From the NCBI GenBank assembly GCA_017460105.1, contig JAFUBS010000003.1:62001-126000 (forward strand): 64,000 nt of DNA, in the 5' to 3' direction. The notes below the pieces were generated by a model. It ran no database searches and was not told the DNA's origin. It saw only the letters and a program-made list of their open reading frames with translations. The translations under genes were made by a program, and so were the position numbers. Source of the stretch: Candidatus Saccharimonadota bacterium (GTDB lineage Bacteria > Patescibacteriota > Saccharimonadia > Saccharimonadales > Saccharimonadaceae). Below, in pieces: positions 52,691 through 61,107 of this stretch (position 1 is its first letter; every line of letters starts with the position of its first letter).

Positions 52691-54433
52691 ATGGAAGAAG
52701 AACCGTATTTTTATCATCCACTCGAAAATATTGAAGATATTGATGAATTTGAAGCGGCGGTGGAACGCGTTCATCTAACTAAGGCTGTCAGTGAAGAAAG
52801 GCCTTATACTTATTGGACGATTGAATTATACGATCAGAAGAATGGCATCCGCGGTGGCGGTGGGCTTGGTGTGCTGGCCGCTGATACTCGTAGAGTAGCC
52901 GAGCTGAATGGTGTGCCATTTACGCTAATTACGCCATTTTACCCGTCTGAGGCACATCAAGAAATCGTGGATGGACAAGTGCGCGACATGCATGTAGCGG
53001 TAGATTATCATAATTATGGTTTTAGATTTATCGACAATGTATTTGTTAAATGCTGCGGCAATTTGTGCAAACTCGATGTAATCGAAAAGCGCTTCAAGAG
53101 CACGAGAATTGTGTCGGTCACAGAGCCGAATTTTGGCGAATTATATTCTGGTATGAGTGGGTCAGACCATAGACTGTACCAAGAAGTATCGCTTGGTTTT
53201 GGTGGATATGCAGCGTTGAAACTACTCGGACTAAAGCCTGCGATAATGCAACTAAACGAGGTTGCTACTTTCTTTGCAGCTCTGGCGCGTCTGGACGAGC
53301 TAGCATCGAATGGTATGGATTTCTACGAAGCGGTGGTATATACACGCAAGCATACTTTATATACTAATCACACATTAGTACAAGCGGCCGAGGCTGATTT
53401 CTCACACGAGCAATTCGAGCGTTTTGTTTACCCAAATTTGAAATCACCTGCGGTAAAGAAATGGATTGATGATAAGTTTGATGATGGGCATATAAAGTTG
53501 TCTTCGGTGACGATTGAAATTGCTGAGCTCAGAAGCGGAGTATCAAAACTCCATGCCAGGGTCGCGAATTATCACGATATTGCAGGCAATAAGGTAAAAT
53601 TCAAAGCCGTCACCAATGGTATCGATATGGAAACGTGGGTGCTGCCTGAGATAATGTCTTTCTATAAGAAGGCCGGAATCATTGATGCGACTGATTACCC
53701 GATGCCGAATTTTGCGGAAAAACTCGACGCGCTGGATTCGGATGCGATTCGCAACCTAAAACGCGTAGGTAGAGAAGAATTAAATAAGGTTCTAGCAAAG
53801 CGCAAAGACCAAAATGGCAAAGTTCTACATTTCTCGGAAGATGATTTTGTGTTCGATTTCAAGCGTCGTTTCGTGGATTACAAACGTCCCGAGATGCCTT
53901 TCCGTGAACCGGCGAGGCTACGTTCGATACTAGAGCCAGTCGGAGCACATTATATCTTGGCTGGTCGCATTCATACTGGCGATGATAGGATGACTGCAAA
54001 ACTGAAGTCAGTGTTCGAGACTATTGCGGCTGACGATTATCTTAGTACACATGTTCACTATATTGCTGATTACGATGAAGAGCTTGCATATGGACTGTCG
54101 GTAGGCTCTAATGCTTCAATCAATATTCCGATTGTTGGACTTGAGGCTTGTGGCACTTCGTGGGAAAAGGACATCGCAAACTTGGTACTTCTGATTTCTA
54201 CTCATGATGGCGGCGTAGCGGATTGTTCCAAGAATAATTATCTAAATGTGAGCGGTAACACCGAAGAGGAGGAACTCGAAGAATTATATATTCGTATGAA
54301 CGAAGCGATTCAGATTTGGAATAATGACTTCGACCTAGCCTATACAATTCGCCAGCAGCTAGAGGCATTCCTGCCTGTGATTTCTGGCACCAGAATGTTG
54401 AAAGATTATCTTGACTATTTGTTTGCTATGTAG
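52691..54433 (+). CDS. alpha-glucan phosphorylase (GT35, short GlgP-like)
   Basis: A 580-aa PLP enzyme releasing glucose-1-phosphate from alpha-1,4-glucan. GGGGLGVLAAD is the N-terminal glycine-rich loop. KRRFVDYKRPEM and LAGRIHTGDD belong to the phosphorylase C-domain. The PLP-lysine region is SINIPIVGLEACGTSWEKD followed by ISTHDGG. It matches the short alpha-glucan phosphorylase type rather than full-length GlgP (about 800 aa). With GH57, GT and GH97 it completes a storage-glucan cycle. A TATAAT at 52675-52680 and AAAGGA lie upstream. Confidence 0.85.
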   Translation: MEEEPYFYHPLENIEDIDEFEAAVERVHLTKAVSEERPYTYWTIELYDQKNGIRGGGGLGVLAADTRRVAELNGVPFTLITPFYPSEAHQEIVDGQVRDMHVAVDYHNYGFRFIDNVFVKCCGNLCKLDVIEKRFKSTRIVSVTEPNFGELYSGMSGSDHRLYQEVSLGFGGYAALKLLGLKPAIMQLNEVATFFAALARLDELASNGMDFYEAVVYTRKHTLYTNHTLVQAAEADFSHEQFERFVYPNLKSPAVKKWIDDKFDDGHIKLSSVTIEIAELRSGVSKLHARVANYHDIAGNKVKFKAVTNGIDMETWVLPEIMSFYKKAGIIDATDYPMPNFAEKLDALDSDAIRNLKRVGREELNKVLAKRKDQNGKVLHFSEDDFVFDFKRRFVDYKRPEMPFREPARLRSILEPVGAHYILAGRIHTGDDRMTAKLKSVFETIAADDYLSTHVHYIADYDEELAYGLSVGSNASINIPIVGLEACGTSWEKDIANLVLLISTHDGGVADCSKNNYLNVSGNTEEEELEELYIRMNEAIQIWNNDFDLAYTIRQQLEAFLPVISGTRMLKDYLDYLFAM

Positions 54434-54445
54434 TAAAATATTGAC

Positions 54446-54468
54446 AAGTCTGGTATCAGACTTTTTTT
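54446..54468 (+). terminator. glucan phosphorylase terminator
   Basis: AAGTCTG/CAGACTT stem with loop GTAT followed by TTTTTTT, just upstream of the secE ribosome site. Confidence 0.8.
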
Positions 54469-54482
54469 AATGAAGGAGTAAA

Positions 54483-54875
54483 ATGGCAAAACCAAAGATC
54501 ACCAGAATCAAAGCCGGTGAATCTTCCAAGAAGTCGGAAGAAGAGCAGGCGCCGATTACTCGTAAAAAAGTGGTCGTCGAAGACAAAAAACAAGAAAAGA
54601 AGAAAGCAAAAGAAATCCGTAAAGCGGAAAAAGCCGAGAAGAAGGCCGAGAAAGCAAAGGAAGACAAGAAGACATTCATCCTCTTCCGTCCATTTGTGGC
54701 TTTCGGTAGATATTTGCGAGATTCTTGGCGCGAAATTCGCCAAGTACGTTGGCCGAATCGCAAAGCGACCTGGAAAATGGTTGGCGCAGTGTTAGTATAT
54801 ACGGCACTATTCGTCATCTTTATTTCCTTAATCGATTTGTTCTTTAGATGGCTATTTAGTTTAATTATAAAATAA
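54483..54875 (+). CDS. secE: preprotein translocase subunit SecE
   Basis: Essential small subunit of the SecYEG channel. The conserved C-terminal 60 residues have RDSWREIRQVRWPNRKATWKM followed by one TM helix. The N-terminal 65 residues are a Lys/Glu-rich charged extension not found in short SecE proteins. An AAGGAG site precedes the ATG. It lies 9 nt before nusG, the standard bacterial pairing. Confidence 0.92.
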   Translation: MAKPKITRIKAGESSKKSEEEQAPITRKKVVVEDKKQEKKKAKEIRKAEKAEKKAEKAKEDKKTFILFRPFVAFGRYLRDSWREIRQVRWPNRKATWKMVGAVLVYTALFVIFISLIDLFFRWLFSLIIK

Positions 54876-54884
54876 GGAGTATCA

Positions 54885-55433
54885 ATGGCAGTAAACCGTT
54901 ATGATGACACCCGCGCATGGTATGCAATCTCTACCTACAGCGGATACGAAGACAAGGTAGCTGATTCTATCAATCAGCGTACCGGCACCGTCGAGATGGC
55001 GGACAAGATTTTTGAGGCAATTGTGCCAAAAGAAAAGCAAATTGAGATTAAGAATGGCAAGCGCAAAGTCGTGGATCGCAAAATCTTGCAAGGCTATGTG
55101 CTCGTCGATATGAAGTTGTCTGATGAGACATGGTATATTATCCGTAATACTCCTGGCGTAACTGGATTCATCGGTACTGGCACGCAGCCGACTCCTGTAT
55201 CCGAGAAGGAAATCGCCAAAATCAAGAAGCGTATGGGCGTCGAGGATCCAAAATTCTCCGTCAAGTACGAAATTGGCGAGGTGGTGTCGATTACTGATGG
55301 ACCATTCAAGGGCTTTGATGGTACTGTATCCGAAATTGATGCCGCTAAGGGCAAACTAAAGGTGATGGTATCGATGTTCGGACGTGAAACACCAGTAGAG
55401 CTCGACGCATTACAAGTGAAGCAACTTAATTAA
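54885..55433 (+). CDS. nusG: transcription termination/antitermination protein NusG
   Basis: A 182-aa RNA polymerase elongation factor. The NGN domain starts WYAISTYSGYEDKVADSI and continues through LVDMKLSDETWYIIRNTPGVTGFIG. The C-terminal KOW domain is EVVSITDGPFKGFDGTVSEID. It is cotranscribed with secE. Instead of rplK next on the same strand, a palindromic element follows and rplK is on the opposite strand. Confidence 0.95.
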   Translation: MAVNRYDDTRAWYAISTYSGYEDKVADSINQRTGTVEMADKIFEAIVPKEKQIEIKNGKRKVVDRKILQGYVLVDMKLSDETWYIIRNTPGVTGFIGTGTQPTPVSEKEIAKIKKRMGVEDPKFSVKYEIGEVVSITDGPFKGFDGTVSEIDAAKGKLKVMVSMFGRETPVELDALQVKQLN

Positions 55434-55439
55434 TTTATC

Positions 55440-55548
55440 AATAAAAACTACTATTCGCGACACACTCCTTCGCGCCCGTCGTTACGGGGCTCAGTCGTTC
55501 TTCCGCTCCCCGTTGGTCGCGGAGGGTCACGAATAGTAGATTTTTATT
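55440..55548 (-). repeat. palindromic structured repeat after nusG
   Basis: AATAAAAA plus CTACTATTCG (55440-55457) pair with CGAATAGTAG plus TTTTTATT (55530-55548). On the minus strand the loop region reads GTGACCCTCCGCGAC, then GGAGCGGAAGA and CCCGTAACGACGGGC. This core recurs nearly unchanged after rplA (58768-58883) on the plus strand. It may also act as a terminator for nusG. Confidence 0.75.
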
Positions 55549-55570
55549 GCTTTATCGATTCAGTTGTTCT

Positions 55571-55602
55571 ACAAAAATAACCCCTCGCGGGGTTATTTTT
55601 GT
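55571..55602. terminator. bidirectional terminator at the rplK 3' end
   Basis: ACAAAAATAACCCC/GGGGTTATTTTTGT perfect stem with TCGC loop; T-rich on either strand. Confidence 0.85.
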
Positions 55603-56030
55603 TAGTCGACTACTTCGACGCCCATTGAGCGGGCGGTGCCGGCGACGACTTTGACGGCGGCGTCTAGGTCGTTGGCGTTGAGCTGATCCATCTTCTTGTT
55701 GGCGATTTCTTCGAGCTGAGCGCGGGTAATCTTGCCGACCTTGTCGACGTTTGGCTTGCCGGAGCCTTTGTCAATCTTGATAGCCTCGCGGATGAGGTCA
55801 TCCACTGGCTGACCGAGACAGGTCCAATCAAACGTACGATCTTCGAATACACGGATGTGAACGATTACATTCTTACCCATGAATTCCTTGGTCTTTTCGT
55901 TGAATGGATTGATAAAATCCATCATGTTTAGTCCCCACTGACCAAGGGTCGAACCAACCGGAGGTCCCGCAGTCGCACGACCGCCAGGGATACGAAGTTT
56001 CAAATTACCGATAACTTTCTTTTCTGCCAT
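55602..56030 (-). CDS. rplK: 50S ribosomal protein L11
   Basis: uL11 binds 23S rRNA at the GTPase centre. It has the N-terminal domain LRIPGGRATAGPPVGSTLGQWG and the C-terminal rRNA-binding domain ending GTARSMGVEVVD. Length 142 aa is standard. It is unusual in being on the opposite strand from secE-nusG and separated from rplA by a surface protein gene. A purine-rich AAGAGGAA site precedes the ATG. Confidence 0.94.
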   Translation of the reverse strand: MAEKKVIGNLKLRIPGGRATAGPPVGSTLGQWGLNMMDFINPFNEKTKEFMGKNVIVHIRVFEDRTFDWTCLGQPVDDLIREAIKIDKGSGKPNVDKVGKITRAQLEEIANKKMDQLNANDLDAAVKVVAGTARSMGVEVVD

Positions 56031-56113
56031 CGTTATATTCCTCTTAAAATTAATAGTTTAGAAGCATTTATGTAACAATTATATTGTAACGCTTAGTGGG
56101 GGAAAAGTCAAGA

Positions 56114-57610
56114 CTACTGGAGCAAACAACGGACTGAATAACCGTAGTGGCGATAGCCCATACCCTGGGGAGGGAACACCTTGAACGCATCGACGTAGGA
56201 AAGGTACATATAACTGCGATTACCCCTCGTAGAGGAAAAGAAGTAGCCGTACGCGCCCTGATCGTAGGCCGAGCCTTCGTTGAAGGCGCCAGAGAGGGGA
56301 GTAGAAAGGGCGTTCTTGAAGGCTACAGCTTGGCCTTCGGAAGCGCTACTATATTCATCATATAATGCTTGATATTCTCCACTGCTATCACCAGTAGGCA
56401 TACGCCAACCTGCTGGGCAGATATCTTGAGTGGCGTTTCTGCCGTCTGGGGCAGCATAGTAACCATAACAGTATGAACCTGCAGAAGCGGCACAGTAGTT
56501 ATAGTAGACGCCATATTTATGTGAACCATTGCCATAATTTTTGCTAGAGTCGTCATTTACAGTATCTTTGTCTGCGGCATTGGCTTTGGCTCGGTCATAA
56601 ACATTTGTCGTGCTGTTGGAATCCCACGTAGCAAAGCTTGCTGAGGCATATTGATTTCCAGCACTTCTATTGCCACTGCGAAGACTAGTGAGAGAAATTT
56701 CGGTTGCATTAGTATTGGATGCAGTTAGGGCAGCCATAGTAGTAGAGTCTGTGAGGTCTAGTCTTAGGTTATCTAACATCCACATATTTCCATCCTTCAA
56801 CTTAGACACACAATAAGGCTCTTCGTCACGCGAGTCACGGAGGTAGTAGGCATTTCCTTCTGTAAGTTGGGCCAGGATAGTGGCCTTATTGCTACTGGTG
56901 ATTTCTTGCATGTAAGTGACATCTGGGACTGGAGTATTACAGGAAGTAGGCGGAGTAGGTGGTACTTTTGGTGCCGGCTCGGTACTAGGATGCACAAGTG
57001 TATACTTTACCTTGCCAGTATAAGTACCAGCAGGATGACCTATGGCAATATAGGCACCATACTTGGTAGTAATAGCAGAAGTAGAGGAGGCAGTAGTAGC
57101 TGCATTGTACTCTGCTACTTTGGTGTAGGTAGTAGGGACTAATGATAATGAATCAAAGTTATTAACAATAGTAGGAATAGAAGAGCCAGAGACATTATTT
57201 ACCTGCATAGCCCATTGTGAAGTATTGGAGCTATAACTACCAGTAGCACTGGCAAAGTCATTACCAGTATTAATGTCAGTAGTACCAGTAGTAGTACTAT
57301 GAAGGACATTATTACCAAGAGTATCATCACCAAAGCCTATAGCATAGATAGCATAGCCACCATTATCATTACAAGTAATAGCAACATTAGTTAAGCCTAT
57401 TTCTTTATTATAACCACCAGGAGCTATCGTAGCAGTATGAGCAGAAGAGACAGTACTATCCATAGAACAAGATGCTCCTACAGTTACTACTGCATTCCTA
57501 GACGAAGAGCTAGTAGTAGCTAGTACACTAGGCATAAGGCTAAATAGTCCTAGCATAGTAGTAACACCAATAGACGTGCCTAGGGTTACTTTGTATGGAG
57601 AGATAGACAT
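56114..57610 (-). CDS. secreted FISUMP-domain surface protein
   Basis: A 498-aa exported protein with a signal segment at about 10-32 (ending SVLA). A beta-rich Ser/Thr region follows (about 35-210). After a Pro-rich linker, one FISUMP-like module (about 235-498) carries KLKDGNMWMLDNLRLD, YGVYYNYCAASAG, DICPAGWRMPTGDS and YSVRCLLQ at the end. The same domain occurs twice in the 1485-5639 protein. No anchor is visible at the C-terminus. It splits the rplK-rplA gene pair. Role inferred: surface attachment. Confidence 0.8.
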   Translation of the reverse strand: MSISPYKVTLGTSIGVTTMLGLFSLMPSVLATTSSSSRNAVVTVGASCSMDSTVSSAHTATIAPGGYNKEIGLTNVAITCNDNGGYAIYAIGFGDDTLGNNVLHSTTTGTTDINTGNDFASATGSYSSNTSQWAMQVNNVSGSSIPTIVNNFDSLSLVPTTYTKVAEYNAATTASSTSAITTKYGAYIAIGHPAGTYTGKVKYTLVHPSTEPAPKVPPTPPTSCNTPVPDVTYMQEITSSNKATILAQLTEGNAYYLRDSRDEEPYCVSKLKDGNMWMLDNLRLDLTDSTTMAALTASNTNATEISLTSLRSGNRSAGNQYASASFATWDSNSTTNVYDRAKANAADKDTVNDDSSKNYGNGSHKYGVYYNYCAASAGSYCYGYYAAPDGRNATQDICPAGWRMPTGDSSGEYQALYDEYSSASEGQAVAFKNALSTPLSGAFNEGSAYDQGAYGYFFSSTRGNRSYMYLSYVDAFKVFPPQGMGYRHYGYSVRCLLQ

Positions 57611-57772
57611 GGTGATTAATTGACCTTCATTTCATTATAATTATCTACTTATTATAATAGCAATAGCGGAATGAAATGGCAAGTGTTTACTTTTGGATTT
57701 TTTCTGGTATAATATATAGCAGTAAAATAATGTGTGGGAGGATTAATCCGCTAGTACCACAGAAAGGAATCT

Positions 57773-58756
57773 ATGGCAGATAAAGAAGATATCGCCAAGA
57801 AAATCGAAGAAGTAAAGGCTGATGTGGCTGAGAAGGTCGCAGAAGTCAAAGAAAAAGTCGAAGAGGCTCGTGAAGATGTTTCCGAGAAAATCGCTGAAGC
57901 AACCGAGGATGCAAAAGAGAAATTTGCCAAGGCTGGCAAGAAGTCCAAGAAGCACATCGAGGAAGTAAAAGCCGAGATGGAACGCCAGGCTCGTAAACTA
58001 GAGCGTGCAGCCGAAGAAGCTGCTGGCGACAAGCCAAAGGGTGCCAAGCCTGTGACTCGTCCACGCATTGAACGCCGTGGCAAGAAATACCAGGAGGCCG
58101 CAAAGTTGGTCGAAAAGGGCAAAGTCTACACCTTGAAGGATGCGATTGAACTCGCTATCAAGACTAACCCTGCTAAGTTTGACGCTGCACTCGAGGCACA
58201 TGTACGCCTAGGCGTAGATCCACGCCAGGCCGACCAAAATATTCGTACCACTCTAGTACTCCCAAATGGTAATGGCAAGACCGTGCGTGTAGCCGTATTT
58301 GCTCCTGCTGATGTTTGCAAGGCTGCTAAGGCTGCCGGCGCTGATATCGCCGAGGATGAAGAGTTCTTGAAGCAACTAGAGAAGGGAACGATTGATTTTG
58401 ACGTGCTTATCTCTACTCCACAATACATGCCAAAGCTCGGTAAGTTCGCTCGCGTGCTTGGTCCTAAGGGACTGATGCCAAATCCAAAGGCTGGCACCGT
58501 AACGATGGATGTCGAGAAGGCTGTGAAGGAAGCAAAGGCTGGTAAGGTAGAATACCGTGTAGATAAGCAGTCAATTGTCCATATCGGGCTAGGCAAAGTT
58601 TCGTTTGGTGCAGACAAGTTGCTCGAGAATGCCAATGCGTTCTTTGATTCTCTCAAAGCACAAAAACCAGCATCAATCAAAGGTTCATTCGTAAAGTCAG
58701 TATATATCACGACTACGATGGGGCCATCGATTGAGATTGAGAACCTGTATAACTGA
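57773..58756 (+). CDS. rplA: 50S ribosomal protein L1 with a coiled-coil N-terminal extension
   Basis: uL1 forms the L1 stalk at the tRNA exit site. Residues about 105-327 are the normal domain (KYQEAAKLVEKGKVYTLKDA, GPKGLMPNPKAGTVT, SFVKSVYITTTMGPSIEI). Residues 1-100 are an extra, highly charged Lys/Glu/Ala helix (DVAEKVAEVKEKVEEAREDV), absent from E. coli L1 (234 aa). The leader holds GTGGGAGGATTAATCCGC and a CCAC that could pair with it, possibly a translational operator. AGAAAGGA precedes the ATG. Confidence 0.92.
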   Translation: MADKEDIAKKIEEVKADVAEKVAEVKEKVEEAREDVSEKIAEATEDAKEKFAKAGKKSKKHIEEVKAEMERQARKLERAAEEAAGDKPKGAKPVTRPRIERRGKKYQEAAKLVEKGKVYTLKDAIELAIKTNPAKFDAALEAHVRLGVDPRQADQNIRTTLVLPNGNGKTVRVAVFAPADVCKAAKAAGADIAEDEEFLKQLEKGTIDFDVLISTPQYMPKLGKFARVLGPKGLMPNPKAGTVTMDVEKAVKEAKAGKVEYRVDKQSIVHIGLGKVSFGADKLLENANAFFDSLKAQKPASIKGSFVKSVYITTTMGPSIEIENLYN

Positions 58757-58767
58757 TTTTGTTTAGT

Positions 58768-58883
58768 GCATTAAAAAAGCACTATTTGTGACCCTCCGCG
58801 ACTAACGAGGAGCGGAAGAGCGAAGCTTCACCCGTAACGACGGGCTGAAGCGAGCGTGTCACGAATAGTGCCTTTTTTAATGC
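58768..58883 (+). repeat. palindromic structured repeat after rplA
   Basis: Outer arms 58768-58792 and 58858-58883 pair over about 25 bp (GCACTATTTGTGAC with GTCACGAATAGTGC). The core contains GCTTCA-CCCGT-AACG-ACGGG-C-TGAAGC. It shares the core of the nusG element in the opposite orientation, with 3 differences in the first 37 positions. It starts 12 nt after the stop and ends in a T-run, so it can terminate transcription. Confidence 0.75.
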
Positions 58884-58914
58884 CTCTCCCAAATATTTGT
58901 GATATAATGTGCTT

Positions 58915-59481
58915 ATGAATGAAATGTTTGCAGGATTAGAGCAGTGGCAATTAGTACTATTTATTATAGTTGGTGCGCTGTTATTATTATTTGGTTATCG
59001 GATTAAGAAAGCAGCCTTTTTCTTGATATGGTTTGCGATTGGTTTTCTCTTGATGAGGAACGTAATGCCATGGATTAATCATAATTTTCCAGATATCGCC
59101 AGCCAGCAGACGTGGCAATTCATCCTGCCAATTGGCGGGGGCGTGCTCGCCGCGATGTTGGGATTTACAGTGGAGAAACTTTGCGTTGGCGGGATTTGCT
59201 TCGGCCTAATTATGATGGCGGCCATCCAGCAGTTTGGTACCGAGATGAATGTTATTGTAATTGCCGCAGTACTCGGCGTACTCGCGGCAGGTGCTGCCGT
59301 AATGACGATGAAACCAGCGACCATCGTTGCGACATCATTCGCTGGTGCTTTCTTGATTGTTTCTTCACTACCGTATTTGATAACCATGAATAATTTCGAC
59401 GATTATCGTCTTGCGGTTATTGCCGGGGCTACCGTAATTGGCTCTATCTGCCAATTCTTTACCACCAAACACATTAGCTAG
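58915..59481 (+). CDS. polytopic membrane protein of unknown function (DUF4203-like)
   Basis: A 188-aa protein with about seven TM segments in a Gly/Ala-rich pattern (VLAAMLGFTVEKLCVGGICFG), reminiscent of DUF4203/TMEM198-like proteins. No catalytic residues stand out. ATG at 58915 is chosen over GTG at 58909 because TATAAT (58903-58908) ends 6 nt before the ATG. Confidence 0.65.
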   Translation: MNEMFAGLEQWQLVLFIIVGALLLLFGYRIKKAAFFLIWFAIGFLLMRNVMPWINHNFPDIASQQTWQFILPIGGGVLAAMLGFTVEKLCVGGICFGLIMMAAIQQFGTEMNVIVIAAVLGVLAAGAAVMTMKPATIVATSFAGAFLIVSSLPYLITMNNFDDYRLAVIAGATVIGSICQFFTTKHIS

Positions 59482-59572
59482 AGCGTTATATTGACTTTTT
59501 CTGAATTTTAGTGTATAATTATAAGAAGTACTTTAAGAGTGTTCTTTTTTGAGTTATTAGGGAGGTGGAACA

Positions 59573-60508
59573 ATGGAAAATGTTGAAATAACTCTAGAAG
59601 AAATTGAAAAAGCTCTCGATGATAATACCGAAGAGTCTAGAGAATTTGCAGTCAACGCTGGTCGCGGTCGAAAAGATCTCTCCAAAGAGATTTTTATGCG
59701 CCTCGTGTCAGTTTGTTACGACAACCCAAGATTGAAGCTTGTCGATTATTACTCTCCGGTGCTCGTGACCTATGATTGGGTACGAAAATACATCCGAGAC
59801 GGTAGCGACAAGCAGCGTTTCTTGGCAATTGCATTTTGCTTGGGGCGCGAAGATGTGCCAATTGAGATTTTGGAATACTGCCTCAACGATTGCGATGCAA
59901 AGTTCAATCAGCTAGCGTTCTGTATTCTTGAGACATCGTACGTACCATATCGCAAATTGCTAGAATGGGCCGAATCCGAGAATCTTAATTTTCAGATTGG
60001 CGCACTTCGATGCCACAAGAATAGTCGTTTTCTCGATTACGAAGTGGCAGAGAAAGCCTGCGGCGCTTTTGGCTGTTTGCCAGGTGAGCTTCGCGATGAA
60101 CTTGCGAAGAAGATTTGCGCGCCGATACCGGTGCTCAAGAAATGGTTCGACTCTGAAGACCTTGATTTGAAGAGTCTCGGCATCAGCGTCTGCGATAATA
60201 TGAAATGCGTAGACTGGTCACTGGTCGGATATGGCATTCATCATGAGCAGCCAGACGTCAACCAGGCGATGTATCGCCTTTGCGCTCGTTTCGGAGCGCC
60301 ACGTAGAACCGTGGAATTCTGGTTAGTGCGCGGTGGTGAAGAATACACAACCGCTGCACTTGCCGCTTATTCTAAGATTGGTGGTGCGCCGCAGAAATTA
60401 ATCGAACGAATTTTGACTAATTTCACCGGTACGCCGCCTACTATGCGCTACTATGCGCAAAAGATTTACGACAATCATCTTTATATAGATGACACCAGCA
60501 CTCTTTAA
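59573..60508 (+). CDS. HEAT/armadillo-like helical repeat protein, unknown function
   Basis: A 311-aa soluble protein made of successive helical pairs with units of about 25-35 residues (RFLAIAFCLGREDVPIEILE, FNQLAFCILETSYVPYRKLL, FQIGALRCHKNSRFLDYEVA). It resembles leucine-rich-repeat-variant or HEAT solenoids used for protein binding. No enzyme motif is seen. A strong GGGAGGTGG site and an upstream TATAAT at about 59514 give it a leadered mRNA. A good terminator follows. Confidence 0.65.
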   Translation: MENVEITLEEIEKALDDNTEESREFAVNAGRGRKDLSKEIFMRLVSVCYDNPRLKLVDYYSPVLVTYDWVRKYIRDGSDKQRFLAIAFCLGREDVPIEILEYCLNDCDAKFNQLAFCILETSYVPYRKLLEWAESENLNFQIGALRCHKNSRFLDYEVAEKACGAFGCLPGELRDELAKKICAPIPVLKKWFDSEDLDLKSLGISVCDNMKCVDWSLVGYGIHHEQPDVNQAMYRLCARFGAPRRTVEFWLVRGGEEYTTAALAAYSKIGGAPQKLIERILTNFTGTPPTMRYYAQKIYDNHLYIDDTSTL

Positions 60509-60515
60509 TGTACTT

Positions 60516-60536
60516 GCCCGCGAAAGCGGGCTTTTT
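60516..60536 (+). terminator. terminator of the helical-repeat gene
   Basis: GCCCGC-GAAA-GCGGGC followed by TTTTT. Confidence 0.9.
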
Positions 60537-60562
60537 CTTGTGAACTAAGATTTGAATGCACC

Positions 60563-60586
60563 AAAAATCCGCTCTTAGAGAGCGGA
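60563..60586 (-). terminator. rplJL operon terminator
   Basis: On the minus strand, TCCGCTCT-CTA-AGAGCGGA followed by TTTTTGG, 31 nt after the rplL stop. Confidence 0.85.
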
Positions 60587-60616
60587 CTTGGTAACAATTA
60601 GCTAATTCTATGCTTA

Positions 60617-60991
60617 TTAAGCGAGTTCTACAGTAGCACCAGCTTCTTCGAGAGCTTTCTTCATAGCCTCGGCGTCAGCCTTAGCGACCTTTTCCTTGAC
60701 AGTAGCAGGAGCGCCGTCAACGATAGCCTTGGCTTCGCCAAGACCAAGTCCGGTAGCTTCCTTAACAGCCTTGATGACTGCAATCTTTTGTGCGCCTGCA
60801 TCCTTCAAGACGACGTCGTATTCAGACTTTTCGTCAGCGGCAGCAGCGCCGTCAGCAGCACCAGCAGCTACAGCGACAGCTGCAACTGGCTCGATGCCAT
60901 ATTCATCTTTCAAAACAGTTTTGAGTTCGTTAACCTCAAGCACGGTCATATTGACGAGCTGTTCGGCCAACTTTTTAATATCAGTTGCCAT
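60617..60991 (-). CDS. rplL: 50S ribosomal protein L7/L12
   Basis: bL12 forms the stalk that recruits translation GTPases. It has an N-terminal dimerisation helix ([20 protein letters not shown]), an Ala/Gly hinge ([14 protein letters not shown]) and a C-terminal domain with [20 protein letters not shown]. Length is 124 aa. ATG at 60991 is used; the frame extends upstream through the intergenic hairpin, but GGAC and AAAGGA signals favour this start. It follows rplJ on the same strand, and no rpoB follows. Confidence 0.94.
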   Translation of the reverse strand: MATDIKKLAEQLVNMTVLEVNELKTVLKDEYGIEPVAAVAVAAGAADGAAAADEKSEYDVVLKDAGAQKIAVIKAVKEATGLGLGEAKAIVDGAPATVKEKVAKADAEAMKKALEEAGATVELA

Positions 60992-61014
60992 AAATAATTG
61001 TCCTTTCATTTGCC

Positions 61015-61092
61015 GACGGGTCCTGCCGACTGCTGTCCTCCCCCAAAATTGATTACAATTTTGGGGGTCCCCCTCCGCAGTCGTCACCCGTC
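61015..61092 (-). promoter_or_regulatory. nested stem structure between rplJ and rplL
   Basis: Three coaxial inverted repeats: GACGGGT/ACCCGTC (61015-61021 with 61086-61092), GACTGC/GCAGTC (61028-61033 with 61077-61082) and CCCCCAAAATTG/CAATTTTGGGGG (61040-61051 with 61056-61067). It could set the L10:L12 ratio by processing or attenuation, since several L12 copies are needed per L10. Confidence 0.65.
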
Positions 61093-61107
61093 AGCTAATA
61101 TAATATA

